Counted from the first letter of the stretch, positions 1 through 9,109 are shown. The stretch is DNA of 64,000 nucleotides from Pseudobdellovibrionaceae bacterium (GCA_020635075.1 JACKAM010000001.1:1612001-1676000), one strand, 5' to 3'. A program made the numbers and translations. The notes: generated by a model from the letters alone, not told the origin.

Positions 1-691
1 TGAGGAGCACCCACAGAATTAAGTCCCGTCCTCCTGAGCCACTCAGTTCCAGTGTCAGGGAATTGGTCGCTAGCCAAAACCCCAGCCAACCAGCTCCCCA
101 GGAATCCACGTCGTCTTGCTTTTTCACGACGGACCACAAGCCATTGGCCACAACCAAAGAGGCAAACCATAGATACTGATCCGCGCTCTGAATCGAACCA
201 GAAAGGAAGGAAAGATTGAGCAGGCCCACCAGCATCCACCAGGAGGCTGCCCCACGAAAACAAACCAGTCGGGAAAAGCCTGTCGTCACCAAGGCCACCA
301 AACCAGCCGTCAACATAACCGAAGGAACTTCGGGCAGGGCAAGACGATCGAGAAAACTCACTTCACCCTGAAGACCAACCCCCGCCAACAGCCAACTCAG
401 AGCCAAAAAAATACTTTGACCTGGAAACTCGCCTCGCCTTTCTCGCAGCCAATGAGTTGCCAGGTAGGGTGCAAAGGCAAAAACCAAATAAGCATTTTGT
501 TCATTGCCCATCATCAGACCCTGCAGACCTACGGCCAGCAGGAGAGCAAAGGTCCCGATGCGACCCTTATGTTCTCCCCAGGAAATCACATGCAGAACTC
601 TAAGGTAGGGCAACAGCCACCTTAAACAAAGAACTAGACCCGCGCTTGCAAGGCAAACCAGGGCGAACTGGGCATCCATAATAGAGTCCAT
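1..691 (-). CDS. Integral membrane protein, partial (C-terminus beyond window)
   Basis: The frame read from 691 down to 1 is open for 230 codons with no stop, so the gene continues past the left edge. The product is strongly hydrophobic, with several predicted membrane helices separated by short charged loops such as GEHKGR and RERRGE. The ATG at 691 directly follows AGGAAAGG; a second ATG at 677 is spaced about 11 nt from the same motif, so the start is uncertain by a few codons. I do not recognise the family. A polytopic transporter or a complex subunit is possible, but no motif supports either. Confidence 0.7.
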   Translation of the reverse strand, partial: MDSIMDAQFALVCLASAGLVLCLRWLLPYLRVLHVISWGEHKGRIGTFALLLAVGLQGLMMGNEQNAYLVFAFAPYLATHWLRERRGEFPGQSIFLALSWLLAGVGLQGEVSFLDRLALPEVPSVMLTAGLVALVTTGFSRLVCFRGAASWWMLVGLLNLSFLSGSIQSADQYLWFASLVVANGLWSVVKKQDDVDSWGAGWLGFWLATNSLTLELSGSGGRDLILWVLL

Positions 692-905
692 CCTTTCCTA
701 GTCGTCGGAAGCCAGCGGAAACTTGACGTTAACTGAAATTGAGTTTCAAAATGGGACGGCAAAGCCAAATGCTGAAGAATTCCCAAATGAGACGCCCCTC
801 TTTAGTCCTCAAACAAAATCCTTCTAGTGTGACTCGGATCAAGATAAATAAAATAAATATGTTTATTCTCCAGTCGCCGCGCGAAATGATCGATACATAA
901 ACATC

Positions 906-2243
906 ATGCCTTCATCGACACCAGATTCGGGTTCACATTTTGATCTGTTTCAACAGCTCTCTTTGTCTGTTGAGTTCTACAGCGGAGACTTTGATGCCTT
1001 TGCGGCCAAGCTCTGCGCCAGTACCTCCACCACGCTTGGAGTGTTGCGGGCCAGAGTGTGGACGATTGATACAGATCTCCGGGTTCTCAAACGCGTCTGT
1101 GGCAACTGCCAAATTCCCCAAGTGGGATGCCAGGAAGAGTTTCTGCCCCTCGGCCTGGCCCAGCCCGTTTTGAGCCAACTTTTACAGAGTCGATCTCTCG
1201 TGGTCAGTGATGTGGCTCAACTATTTGGCCAATCAGAGATCTACCGCTCTTACTTTCAGCCCAATCAAGTTGGCGCCATCATCTACTCCATGATCCACTG
1301 CGGTCCAGAAATTGTTGGCGTGTTGGGCCTGGAACATTCGGGTGCACCCCGGGAGTGGACCGAGGCTGAAACCTATTTGACGGGAGTCCTGGCCGACTTG
1401 CTCGGCAATACCTATGCCCTCAGGGAGCGCAACAGACTTTTGTCGTCCCTGGAAAAGCAAAACAAGATTTTGGAAGAGAGGGTCAAAACCCGAACTCAGG
1501 ACCTACAAGATGTGTTGGAAAACCAAAAAGCTTTGTTGCGCGGAATTTGCCACGACATTGCCAACTCAGTCAATGTTATCACCGCCACCTGTGAATTGAT
1601 TCATCGTCGCGGAGACATGAGATTTATTGGCAAAGCCCAGACTGCTGCCGATATGATCAAAAATATGCTGCAACAAACTAGAGCCTTCTGTCTTTTCACA
1701 GACTGGGGGCAAAAACAGGCTGAGGACCAGCACTCCTTTCAACAGCCCTTGCACCTGGCAGACATTCTCGACAAGGCCCTTTTTGTCTTGGGTGACAAGG
1801 CGAGGATGAAAGGACTTGAAGTGGTCATCGACCCTTCTGTCTGTCGGGAAACCCAGGTGCTGGGTGAACCTCTGACCCTCCTCCACTCCGTCGTCTGCAA
1901 CATTCTCTCCAACGCCATCAAGTTCTCACCCCAGTATGCAACCTTAGAAATCAAACAGGTGCAGAACGAAGATATGATCGGGCTTGTCGTTCGTGATTAT
2001 GGTGACGGCATGTCACCCGAAAAAATCAGCGACCTTCTCAACTCCCAAACTCGGATTCAAAGTGAAGAAGGAACCTTCAGTGAGTCGGGAACGGGCTATG
2101 GTATCATCCAGGTCCGTCACTACCTGAAAAAGTTCGGTGGTGAACTCGGCATCTGTTCCTGGAAGCAGAACGTTGAAACAAAGTCTGGAACTGAAATGAC
2201 TATCTGGCTGAGATCCAAAGACCACAAACAGGCTGCCGCCTAG
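906..2243 (+). CDS. Cytoplasmic sensor histidine kinase with N-terminal GAF-like domain
   Basis: The 445-residue product has no signal peptide or membrane helix, so it should be cytoplasmic. Residues about 20-170 look like a GAF sensor domain. A coiled coil (about 172-210) leads into the dimerisation and phosphoacceptor helix, with H216 in the motif GICHDIANSVN. The ATPase domain follows: N box with N332 and N336, G1 box with D364 in RDYGDGM, and G2 box SGTGYGI near 396. All catalytic boxes are intact. The 'D-I-A-N' after the histidine departs from the usual HE(L/I)xxP. No response regulator is adjacent, so this is an orphan kinase whose partner lies elsewhere. The ATG at 906 has only a weak ribosome binding site. 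Confidence 0.88.
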   Translation: MPSSTPDSGSHFDLFQQLSLSVEFYSGDFDAFAAKLCASTSTTLGVLRARVWTIDTDLRVLKRVCGNCQIPQVGCQEEFLPLGLAQPVLSQLLQSRSLVVSDVAQLFGQSEIYRSYFQPNQVGAIIYSMIHCGPEIVGVLGLEHSGAPREWTEAETYLTGVLADLLGNTYALRERNRLLSSLEKQNKILEERVKTRTQDLQDVLENQKALLRGICHDIANSVNVITATCELIHRRGDMRFIGKAQTAADMIKNMLQQTRAFCLFTDWGQKQAEDQHSFQQPLHLADILDKALFVLGDKARMKGLEVVIDPSVCRETQVLGEPLTLLHSVVCNILSNAIKFSPQYATLEIKQVQNEDMIGLVVRDYGDGMSPEKISDLLNSQTRIQSEEGTFSESGTGYGIIQVRHYLKKFGGELGICSWKQNVETKSGTEMTIWLRSKDHKQAAA

Positions 2244-2252
2244 TTCTTGTCT

Positions 2253-2597
2253 TTACTTACAGAGGAATTCACTTTCAGCCAAAACCCTCAAAGTGAAAGT
2301 GATATCGCCAAAACAGCACTCAGTCTTTTCACAAGTGCTGGTCACTTCCCAGCTGCGCAGTGGGTAGACCTCGTCGGAAAAGCAGGCCCTGCGCGCCTCT
2401 TCGAGACTCTGCGTCTTGGCCCTTTCAATGAGATCCGTCGTCAAGACCGGACATCTGTAAGAGTCAAAAGCCTCCGCCCCACCGATCACGACCACTGATT
2501 CCATCTCATCAGCCCAGCCAGCGGCGGAAATACTCCAGCCAAAAATCAAGATCAGGGCGGAGCCCAGGGCCCCGCCACCTTTAAGACGAAAATTCAC
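2253..2597 (-). CDS. Small secreted Cys-rich protein, coupled to the symporter gene
   Basis: This 114-residue product starts with a Sec-type signal peptide (Lys near the N-terminus, hydrophobic core, probable cut after SAAGWA). The mature part has six cysteines, enough for three disulfides, which suggests a folded periplasmic or secreted protein. Its GTG start is preceded by GAGG seven bases upstream, and this binding site overlaps the TAA stop of the symporter gene only 3 bp away. The two are therefore very probably co-transcribed and translationally coupled. It converges on the histidine kinase at 906-2243, leaving a 9-bp gap. No known family is recognised. Confidence 0.65.
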   Translation of the reverse strand: MNFRLKGGGALGSALILIFGWSISAAGWADEMESVVVIGGAEAFDSYRCPVLTTDLIERAKTQSLEEARRACFSDEVYPLRSWEVTSTCEKTECCFGDITFTLRVLAESEFLCK

Positions 2598-2600
2598 AAA

Positions 2601-4103
2601 TTAACCTCGCAAGGCCCGCGCCCTTTGGGGAGCCTTCCCTCCTGCCAATTGCGGCAGCCAGTTTCCAGCTACCAAGACAACAACTGAACAACCAATCCCA
2701 ATCGACGCAGAGACAGCAGGATTAAACACCTGAGAGGTCAAATGAACCTGATAGAAATAAAAGCCAAAGTGAACCAAGGGACCAACGATTGCGGCGGCAA
2801 ACACCACCCGGGAGGAAATCTCACGCAAGAAAATCCCGGCTGCAATGGGAACCAGCGAGGCCGCCGTCAATCCGTAAATTCCGACTTGAGCAAAGATGCC
2901 CACGAGGCGTGGTGGGTTGAGGGCCACGACGAGTGAAATCACACCCATGGCCACCAAGACATAGCGACTAACTTTGAGAGCCCACTGCTGCTTCTCCTCA
3001 ACCGAGGCTCCTTTTAGGGAGTGCCGTCCGGCATATTCTAAAAACAGATCATTAGCGGCAATGGTTGAGGCTCCTACAAGAATACCATCCAAGGTGCTCA
3101 TTCCGGCTGCCAACAGGGCCACACTGATGAGTACTCCTAATATTGGGCCAAAGCTTTTTGAAATATAGACGGCCATCACCGCATCTTGTGAAATGGGTTC
3201 ACCAAAACGAAGGCGAGCAAAGAAACCAACCGTGAGAATCATTGCAAAAATCAAATTCACTATAGTTCCCACCGTCAAATACCGATTTACATCAGAGTCG
3301 CTCCTCAAATAAAGAGCCTTCATCAAAATGTGAGGCTGACAAACCAAACCCATGCTAATGATGAAGCTGCAAATCAATACTTCCCAAACGTTGGAAAACA
3401 GTGGACTGGCCGGATTCATGGGCTTAACCAAATTGGCATCTATAGCTGCCAGCCGATTCATCATATCCGACAAGCCGCCACCAAAATACTCATACCCTGA
3501 TGCCACCAAAAGAAGGGCCACACCAATCATAATAAAACCCTGAAAAGCATTGGTGTAGGCGTGCGCGTAGGTGCCACCCAAAAAGATGTAGGAAAATACA
3601 AAGCCGACAATTATAAAGAGAGACGGCAAATACCCTATCCCCAAAGTGTGCTGCATGACCAGGGCCGAACCTTTGACGATCAAAACCACGAAGGTAATGG
3701 ATAGCAATAGGTTTAAGACCGCAAAGTAGGCTCCCATCGCCGGGCTCTTGTATCTCTCCTTGATCCATTGAGGTAGGGTGAGGGCCGAAGACTTCTTCCC
3801 GTACTTGCGAAACCCACGAGAAAAAATAATGAGGGCGAGAATAACGCCCAAGGGAGAGGCCACTGCGAAATGCAGGAAAGCACTCAGTCCATGCTGATAG
3901 ACAAAACCAGGATTGATGACAAATGTTGCCGTACTGGCAATGGAGGCGGAAAGAGTCAACCCCACCAACAAGGGACCCATATCCCCCTTACCCAAAGCAA
4001 AGCTGGCAAAGGATGTGGTCTTTTTCATCCCCCGCAAAGCTAACCAAATTGTTATCAGCATATAGGCTGAAAACGCCAACCAAGCGAACGTCATTTTGTC
4101 CAC
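2601..4103 (-). CDS. Sodium:solute symporter (SSS family)
   Basis: The 500-residue polytopic inner-membrane protein has about 13 hydrophobic segments, the family's normal size and topology. The segment GLTLSASIASTATFVINPG fits the first core helix region, and GTYAHAYTNAFQG matches the conserved SSS signature region (PanF/PutP-like). It should use the sodium gradient to import a small organic solute; the substrate cannot be read from sequence. The GTG start at 4103 has AGGGGGG just upstream; an in-frame ATG lies three codons later. It is divergently arranged with the esterase at 4274 across 170 bp, and the secreted Cys-rich protein follows it. Confidence 0.88.
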   Translation of the reverse strand: MDKMTFAWLAFSAYMLITIWLALRGMKKTTSFASFALGKGDMGPLLVGLTLSASIASTATFVINPGFVYQHGLSAFLHFAVASPLGVILALIIFSRGFRKYGKKSSALTLPQWIKERYKSPAMGAYFAVLNLLLSITFVVLIVKGSALVMQHTLGIGYLPSLFIIVGFVFSYIFLGGTYAHAYTNAFQGFIMIGVALLLVASGYEYFGGGLSDMMNRLAAIDANLVKPMNPASPLFSNVWEVLICSFIISMGLVCQPHILMKALYLRSDSDVNRYLTVGTIVNLIFAMILTVGFFARLRFGEPISQDAVMAVYISKSFGPILGVLISVALLAAGMSTLDGILVGASTIAANDLFLEYAGRHSLKGASVEEKQQWALKVSRYVLVAMGVISLVVALNPPRLVGIFAQVGIYGLTAASLVPIAAGIFLREISSRVVFAAAIVGPLVHFGFYFYQVHLTSQVFNPAVSASIGIGCSVVVLVAGNWLPQLAGGKAPQRARALRG

Positions 4104-4273
4104 AATACCCCCCTATTTTTCCCTCTAAAATCCTTCTGAATTGGTACCAGTTTCCCTCTGTTTTTCAACCGCTTTTTGTGCCCGCAACGTTGCAGCTAGA
4201 ACATGGCAGCGGAGTTTGACTTCGGCCATTTTACCTCTGAAAATGGGCGCTCTTTTTAAGGGGGGGTACGTAA

Positions 4274-5281
4274 ATGACGTCTAAGATTCTCGCTTTGGTT
4301 TTGATGTTTTTTGGTCTTAATTCTCCGGCAAACGCACTGATGCAATCCTCGGCCTTTTGGTGGCCTTCTCCGCTCACCTCTACGGCGGGTTTAGCCAAGG
4401 GAAGCTTTAACAATGCTGCCGGTAGCAGGGACTATTTGCTATTTAGCCCCAGCACCCCTCCCGACCGCAGTCAGGCAGGTTTGGTCGTAGTTCTTCATGG
4501 TTGTTTTCAAACTGGTCAGCAAATGGCCGATGGCACGGGATTTAACGCACTTGCTGAGGAAAAGGGCCTTTATATCCTCTATCCCGAACAGACCTATGCT
4601 GCCAACCCATGGAAATGCTGGAACTGGTTTGAAATGGAGAACCTACAAAGGGACACAGGAGAGTTATCAATCCTCTCGGGAATGACCAGAGAGATCATGA
4701 ACGAAAAAAATATCCCCGCCAGTCGCGTTTTTGTGACCGGCTTGTCGGCCGGCGCAGGAATGGCGTCCAATCTGCTGGCCTGCTACTCCGATTTGTTTAG
4801 CGGTGCGGCCATCCACAGCGGATTGGAATACATGGCGGCCACCAATGAACAGGAGGCCCACGATGTTCTTAAGACCGGTTCTTCACGGGATGTGAATGAA
4901 ACGGGTGAAACTGCTTTCAAATGCTCCCCTAACCGGCAGGCCCCACTCAAAGTGATGACCATCCACGGAACCAAAGATCCCTTTGTCAATACAGTCAACT
5001 CAGATCGAGTGATCGACCAATTCATCCAGGTAAATGACTTTATTGACGACGGCAGGGACAACAACTCATTTAAGACCTCTATTCAGGAAACCCGCATTCC
5101 TAATGAAGCCTCCAAGTACCCTGCCCGGGTGGAAACCTACTTCCACAAAAAACGCCCCTATATGCAGAAGATTTGGGTGGAAGGTATGGGTCATGGCTGG
5201 AGTGGTGGTTCACCTGTGGCCCCCTATATGGACCCTCGGGGTGTCAATGTGAGCAAAGAGATTGTAGATTTCTTCTTCTAG
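4274..5281 (+). CDS. Secreted PHB-depolymerase / feruloyl-esterase-like (LpqC, CE1) alpha/beta hydrolase
   Basis: The 335-residue product begins with a signal peptide ending near PANA, so it is exported. The alpha/beta-hydrolase core starts at about residue 68 with VVVLHGCFQTG (oxyanion region). The nucleophile is S158 in GLSAGAG, the acid is probably D235 in HGTKDPF, and the histidine is H307 in MGHGWSGG, so a full triad is visible. The family hydrolyses esters of poly-3-hydroxybutyrate or of plant hydroxycinnamates; the substrate here is unknown. A strong GGGGGG motif precedes the ATG at 4274. A second, unsecreted paralogue lies 1.5 kb downstream at 6773, and a large inverted repeat follows the stop codon. 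Confidence 0.88.
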   Translation: MTSKILALVLMFFGLNSPANALMQSSAFWWPSPLTSTAGLAKGSFNNAAGSRDYLLFSPSTPPDRSQAGLVVVLHGCFQTGQQMADGTGFNALAEEKGLYILYPEQTYAANPWKCWNWFEMENLQRDTGELSILSGMTREIMNEKNIPASRVFVTGLSAGAGMASNLLACYSDLFSGAAIHSGLEYMAATNEQEAHDVLKTGSSRDVNETGETAFKCSPNRQAPLKVMTIHGTKDPFVNTVNSDRVIDQFIQVNDFIDDGRDNNSFKTSIQETRIPNEASKYPARVETYFHKKRPYMQKIWVEGMGHGWSGGSPVAPYMDPRGVNVSKEIVDFFF

Positions 5282-5290
5282 GTACCCTCA

Positions 5291-5390
5291 GGTGCCAGGT
5301 TCTGAAAATGCGTCTTGATGCGATAAAAAAAGAGGGACTTGTTTCCCTCTTTTTTTATCGCATCAAGACGCATTTTCGGAACCTGCCACC
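5291..5390. repeat. 100-bp long inverted repeat (47-bp arms)
   Basis: The arms 5291-5337 and 5344-5390 are reverse complements with two mismatches, separated by 6 bp. The inner end of the stem is an A-run facing a T-run, so the structure might also stop transcription of the esterase. Arm length and near-perfect pairing far exceed a normal terminator, resembling a miniature inverted-repeat element. It differs in sequence from the 108-bp elements at 53445 and 54062. Confidence 0.9.
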
Positions 5391-5447
5391 TTGTAAAGAA
5401 TCCACGAGGGGCGACAGAGCCTCGACCGGACACCCAAGACCCATTAG

Positions 5448-5473
5448 AACCTCCCATACCGGGAGGTTTTTTT
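5448..5473 (+). terminator. Intrinsic-terminator-like hairpin abutting and containing the RBS of the next gene
   Basis: An 8-bp stem (AACCTCCC with GGGAGGTT) and a 5-nt loop are followed by a run of seven T (the first two also close the stem), and the ATG of the collagen-like gene starts at the next base. The right arm contains GGGAGG, the only good ribosome binding site for that gene. It can act as a terminator for the upstream esterase, as an attenuator, or as a lid on translation. Confidence 0.7.
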
Positions 5474-6769
5474 ATGCGTCGATTGGTCCTTTCTCTATTT
5501 GCCCTTTTCATTGGTTTACATCTTGGAACCAAGGCCTCGGCCGAAAGAGTCTTTTCCTCAGCTCAAACGGTTGAAGAGCTGAGGCGCCAAATCTCAGGTA
5601 TCGAGCCTCAGCTGTCTCCCTCCTGGTCCAACGATGTTCTTAATGCCGATGACTATCTAAAACCCATGAGTTGTTTGGGATACTATGGCCCAATTGGCCC
5701 CTACGGAGTGATCTCTCAACACGGACCGGTGGGACAAAATATTTGGAATGTGACCAAGCATTACGATATTGCCCAGGGCTGGGGGTTCTTGGCCATCATT
5801 GCCAAAGCCAATCAGGGGCCCCTAACGGAAAAAGGCCCCTTAGGCTCCACTGGAATTCTTAATTCTCAATTGTGGGCCGATCAGTACTTTCGCGGCAGTG
5901 GTTTGAACACTGAGTTCATTTCCCACCTGCGTCCCATGGGTCTATGGGGAATTCTTGGACCTGCCGGCCCTCTGGGCCCATTGGGACCCAACGGACCCCT
6001 CGGTCCTGTTGGCCCCCACGGACTCAAAAAGAATGATCTTGGTCAATGGCTGGTCACCAAAGACATCCACTGTATCCCTGACTCGGGGGACCCTTCCGTC
6101 TGTCGATCTATCGAAGTGAATTGGACTGAAGCCGGACCCACACGGCGCTATGATTTGGTGGAGTACTACAGCGAAGACTTTGCCAAGAAAATGGAAAACA
6201 ACGACACCTCCTTTTTGGTCGACGGCCGCATGGAAGCCAAAGATACAGGTTGGGAAACCGACAGCTATGAGTTCACCGCTCCTGTGGACCAGGTGGTCTC
6301 TCTCACTCTACTCGCCAACTCGGCTGCTTACTTTTTCAATCAAGGGATGACCATTCTTGGTGAGGCCGCCTGGGCTCCAGGATCACAACGTTATGAAATC
6401 CCAACCAGTGTTTGGGTTCCTAACGCTTTTAATCCCTTTATTGGTTTGGTCCTACCCTACAAACACGATGAGCACTTCGATAACTTTGATCTCACGGTTG
6501 AGGTCAAAACTCCACGAGCCAGGAAGTGGACCAAGCTGGAAACCAAAAGCAAGGACATAGTCGACTGGATGCAAGTCAAAGTCACAAAGGGCACTAAACT
6601 TCGCGCAACCATAAGCCTGCAGCAAGCCTGGACAAGCCAATGGGTGGATCGCTCTTGTCAGCTCAACAAGTACGCCTGCCCACCCCCTTATCGACTAGTG
6701 GTGACCGGCAGCACACCTGAATTGAGCCAAGAGGACGTTTTTACCGGACCCTATCGCCTGAAGTACTAA
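5474..6769 (+). CDS. Secreted protein with collagen-like GPx segments
   Basis: I start the gene at the ATG at 5474 because a clear signal peptide (MRR, Leu/Phe-rich core, cut near KASA) begins there and GGGAGG lies eight bases upstream; the frame is open further upstream but that part lies in hairpin DNA. The product is 431 residues. The first half has several Gly-Pro-x runs, including GPIGPYG and GPAGPLGPLGPNGPLGPVG, typical of short collagen-like repeats. The second half has beta-rich composition and no recognised motif. It sits between two LpqC-type esterases, 4 bp before the second, which suggests one operon. Function unknown; a surface or extracellular role is likely. Confidence 0.75.
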   Translation: MRRLVLSLFALFIGLHLGTKASAERVFSSAQTVEELRRQISGIEPQLSPSWSNDVLNADDYLKPMSCLGYYGPIGPYGVISQHGPVGQNIWNVTKHYDIAQGWGFLAIIAKANQGPLTEKGPLGSTGILNSQLWADQYFRGSGLNTEFISHLRPMGLWGILGPAGPLGPLGPNGPLGPVGPHGLKKNDLGQWLVTKDIHCIPDSGDPSVCRSIEVNWTEAGPTRRYDLVEYYSEDFAKKMENNDTSFLVDGRMEAKDTGWETDSYEFTAPVDQVVSLTLLANSAAYFFNQGMTILGEAAWAPGSQRYEIPTSVWVPNAFNPFIGLVLPYKHDEHFDNFDLTVEVKTPRARKWTKLETKSKDIVDWMQVKVTKGTKLRATISLQQAWTSQWVDRSCQLNKYACPPPYRLVVTGSTPELSQEDVFTGPYRLKY

Positions 6770-6772
6770 TCC

Positions 6773-7618
6773 ATGACCAGTCCTAAGCTTCAAACCCAAA
6801 CCAATGAGTGGGGACAAAGACCATTTCGCCTTTGGCTCCCAGAAAATCAAGCCCCACAGTTTTTGCTCACCGCCCTACACGGCTGTTTTATGGATTCGGC
6901 ACGCATGGCCGATGACACAAACTTGGCAGATTTGGTTCTTCCCATGGGGGGAGCTCTGCTTTGCCCCCAACAGGATCGACAGGCCAATGAATGGATGGGG
7001 TGGAATTGGTTCTTGCCGGAAAACCAAAAGACTAATGGGGTTGGCGAAACTGTTCTCCTGCGCCAACTCATCACCGACACACTCTTTCAACTGAAGCTCT
7101 CGCGGGAGGCTTCGGCCCTGGTGGGTATTTCCGCCGGATCGGCCATGGCCACCAACCTGGTGTTCAATAGCCCCCAACTTTTTAAGTGTGTGGTGCTGAT
7201 TGCAGGACCGGCCTTTGCCTGTGCTCGTTCGGCGGAAGAAGGTCTTCAGGCTATGCAGTCGGGACCAGTGCAAAAAATCGATCTACCCAACCAACAGACC
7301 CTGCCACCAACATTGGTCATTCACGGAGAGAAGGACTCGGTTGTTCACGCAAGTCACTTGGCTGAACTCAAATCCCAGTGGTTACAGGTGTGGGGCAAAA
7401 ACGGCTTTGACGAAAAACTCACCGAAACAGACTTCAGTTGGTGTGAGCAATTAATTCACCAAGGGCAACTCTTTTTCACTTCTCACTTGGTCAAAGACAT
7501 GGGCCATGCCTGGCCGGGAGGAAAACCCGGTTGTGATTTTATGTCGCCACCACACTCCGAAGGCATGCAAATCATAGGCGACTTTCTTAAATCGGCGTGG
7601 AATCGAGAGCCCGTTTAA
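6773..7618 (+). CDS. Cytoplasmic PHB-depolymerase-like (LpqC/CE1) alpha/beta hydrolase
   Basis: This 281-residue paralogue of the secreted esterase at 4274 has no signal peptide and should be cytoplasmic. Landmarks are shared: HGCF near residue 36, nucleophile S120 in GISAGSA, acid D188 in HGEKDSV, and H245 in MGHAWPGG. It is likely to hydrolyse short-chain hydroxyalkanoate or related esters; the secreted partner could release oligomers that this enzyme finishes, but that is inference. It starts 4 bp after the collagen-like gene. Its last 32 bp overlap the 3' end of the opposing acyl-CoA ligase gene. Confidence 0.85.
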   Translation: MTSPKLQTQTNEWGQRPFRLWLPENQAPQFLLTALHGCFMDSARMADDTNLADLVLPMGGALLCPQQDRQANEWMGWNWFLPENQKTNGVGETVLLRQLITDTLFQLKLSREASALVGISAGSAMATNLVFNSPQLFKCVVLIAGPAFACARSAEEGLQAMQSGPVQKIDLPNQQTLPPTLVIHGEKDSVVHASHLAELKSQWLQVWGKNGFDEKLTETDFSWCEQLIHQGQLFFTSHLVKDMGHAWPGGKPGCDFMSPPHSEGMQIIGDFLKSAWNREPV

Positions 7619-9089
7619 GTATTTTCCCGGTGTCGCCTTTAGGTAACTCACTGGAAAACTGAAAGTACTTGGGCACTTTAAATTTTGCCAAGCCGGCAAG
7701 ACAACGACTGCGAAGCTCGTCTGCAGTGTGGCTCTCCCCTGGTTGCATAACAACAAAGGCTTTGCCCACTTCGCCCCACTGGTCGTCGGCGACACCAATC
7801 ACCGCTGCTTCCAAAACTCCATCAAGTGAGCGAATGAACTTTTCCACTTCAACTGGATAAACGTTTTCACCGCCACTGATGTACATATCTTTTTTTCGTC
7901 CAACGACGTAATGAAAGCCCTCTTCATCAAAACGCACCAGATCTCCGGTGTGGAGCCATCCATCGCGAATGGTCTGAGCTGTCGCCTCAGGGTTGTTCCA
8001 ATATCCGGGGGTGCAGGCTGGTCCACGCAAACAGAGTTCACCAATTTCCCCAGCGAGAACTGACCGATTCTCCTCGTCCACCACTTTGGTTTCTACATAA
8101 AAGTTGGCGAAACCAATTGAGCCAATTTTGGATTCACTGTGCTCCTCATTGAGGGAAAAAACATTGGGTCCATACTCGGTCAAACCATATCCCTGGCGAA
8201 TGGGGATTCCCTTGGCCTGCCACTTGTGAATGGCTTCAATAGGCATGGGTTCACCACCAACGATGGCGTAACGAATAGAAGACAAGTCGACGGACTCAAA
8301 ACTACTTGAACGCGCCATCATCTCCATGGTGGTGGGTACTCCAAATAGAATCGATACTTTGTCCTCCTGACAAACACTCAGCACCTGATCGGCCTCGAAC
8401 TTGGAAAGAAAAATCAGTTTGCCACCTTTGTGTATCAAAGGAGTGGTAAGCACATTCCAACCACCGGTGTGGAAAAAAGGCAAAAACACCAAGCTCACAT
8501 CCTGATCAGTAAGGCTAAGACGCAAACTGGTGTTCACGGAATTCCAGAAAATCATTTTGTGAGTGATGATGGCGCCCTTGGGAAACCCCGTGGTCCCCGA
8601 GGTGTAAAGAATCATCACTGGCGATTCAAAATTTCCGGCCATCATCAATGGTTTCTCGGGCAAGGGCTCATCTTGCCAACTGGTGATCAGGCTTTGGTAG
8701 CTACAGATGCTGATTTCCTGACTCAACTCCAACTCTTTGGCCAAACCAGAGAAGGCTTCATCCATAATCAGAACTTTGGCACCACTATCATTGACGATGT
8801 GGCTCACTTCACGGGCGGTAAGACGAAAATTCACCGGAACAAGAATGGCACCAAGACGTTGTAAGGCAAAAAACAGAAATAAGGTTTCCACCTTGTTGGT
8901 GGCCACCAAGGCCACGCGGTCACCTTCACCAATGTTCTGTTCGCGGCTCAAAGCCCTGGCGATTTTTTGCGAATGTTCCCACATGTGGCGATAGGTGTAC
9001 TCTGCACCGGTCTCAGCCACCTTGACCACCACCCGATCAGGAGCGTAGCGGTTCCAGCGATTGAGCCAGTCGATCTCAATTTTTTCCAT
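7587..9089 (-). CDS. Acyl-CoA ligase (AMP-forming, ANL superfamily)
   Basis: The product (500 residues from the start chosen here) activates a carboxylic acid via acyl-AMP to an acyl-CoA. The phosphate-binding signature YTSGTTGFPKG is at about 162-171, GYGLTE and HTGDLVRFDEEG follow, and the catalytic lysine is K489 in GDTGKILKR. I chose the ATG at 9089 (MEKIEIDW) because AGGA lies four bases upstream; an ATG at 9113 overlaps the previous gene's TGA (ATGA) and could also be used. It lies downstream of the KAS III-like gene on the same strand, suggesting a shared lipid pathway. Chain-length specificity cannot be judged. Confidence 0.9.
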   Translation of the reverse strand: MEKIEIDWLNRWNRYAPDRVVVKVAETGAEYTYRHMWEHSQKIARALSREQNIGEGDRVALVATNKVETLFLFFALQRLGAILVPVNFRLTAREVSHIVNDSGAKVLIMDEAFSGLAKELELSQEISICSYQSLITSWQDEPLPEKPLMMAGNFESPVMILYTSGTTGFPKGAIITHKMIFWNSVNTSLRLSLTDQDVSLVFLPFFHTGGWNVLTTPLIHKGGKLIFLSKFEADQVLSVCQEDKVSILFGVPTTMEMMARSSSFESVDLSSIRYAIVGGEPMPIEAIHKWQAKGIPIRQGYGLTEYGPNVFSLNEEHSESKIGSIGFANFYVETKVVDEENRSVLAGEIGELCLRGPACTPGYWNNPEATAQTIRDGWLHTGDLVRFDEEGFHYVVGRKKDMYISGGENVYPVEVEKFIRSLDGVLEAAVIGVADDQWGEVGKAFVVMQPGESHTADELRSRCLAGLAKFKVPKYFQFSSELPKGDTGKILKRALDSTPI

Positions 9090-9109
9090 TTCGTCCTGCG
9101 CCCGGTGTC

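Noticed and set aside
5339..5473. Extension of the collagen-like gene to 5339
   Set aside because: The extra 45 codons lie in the right arm of the inverted repeat and the terminator-like hairpin. A clear signal peptide and binding site begin at 5474.
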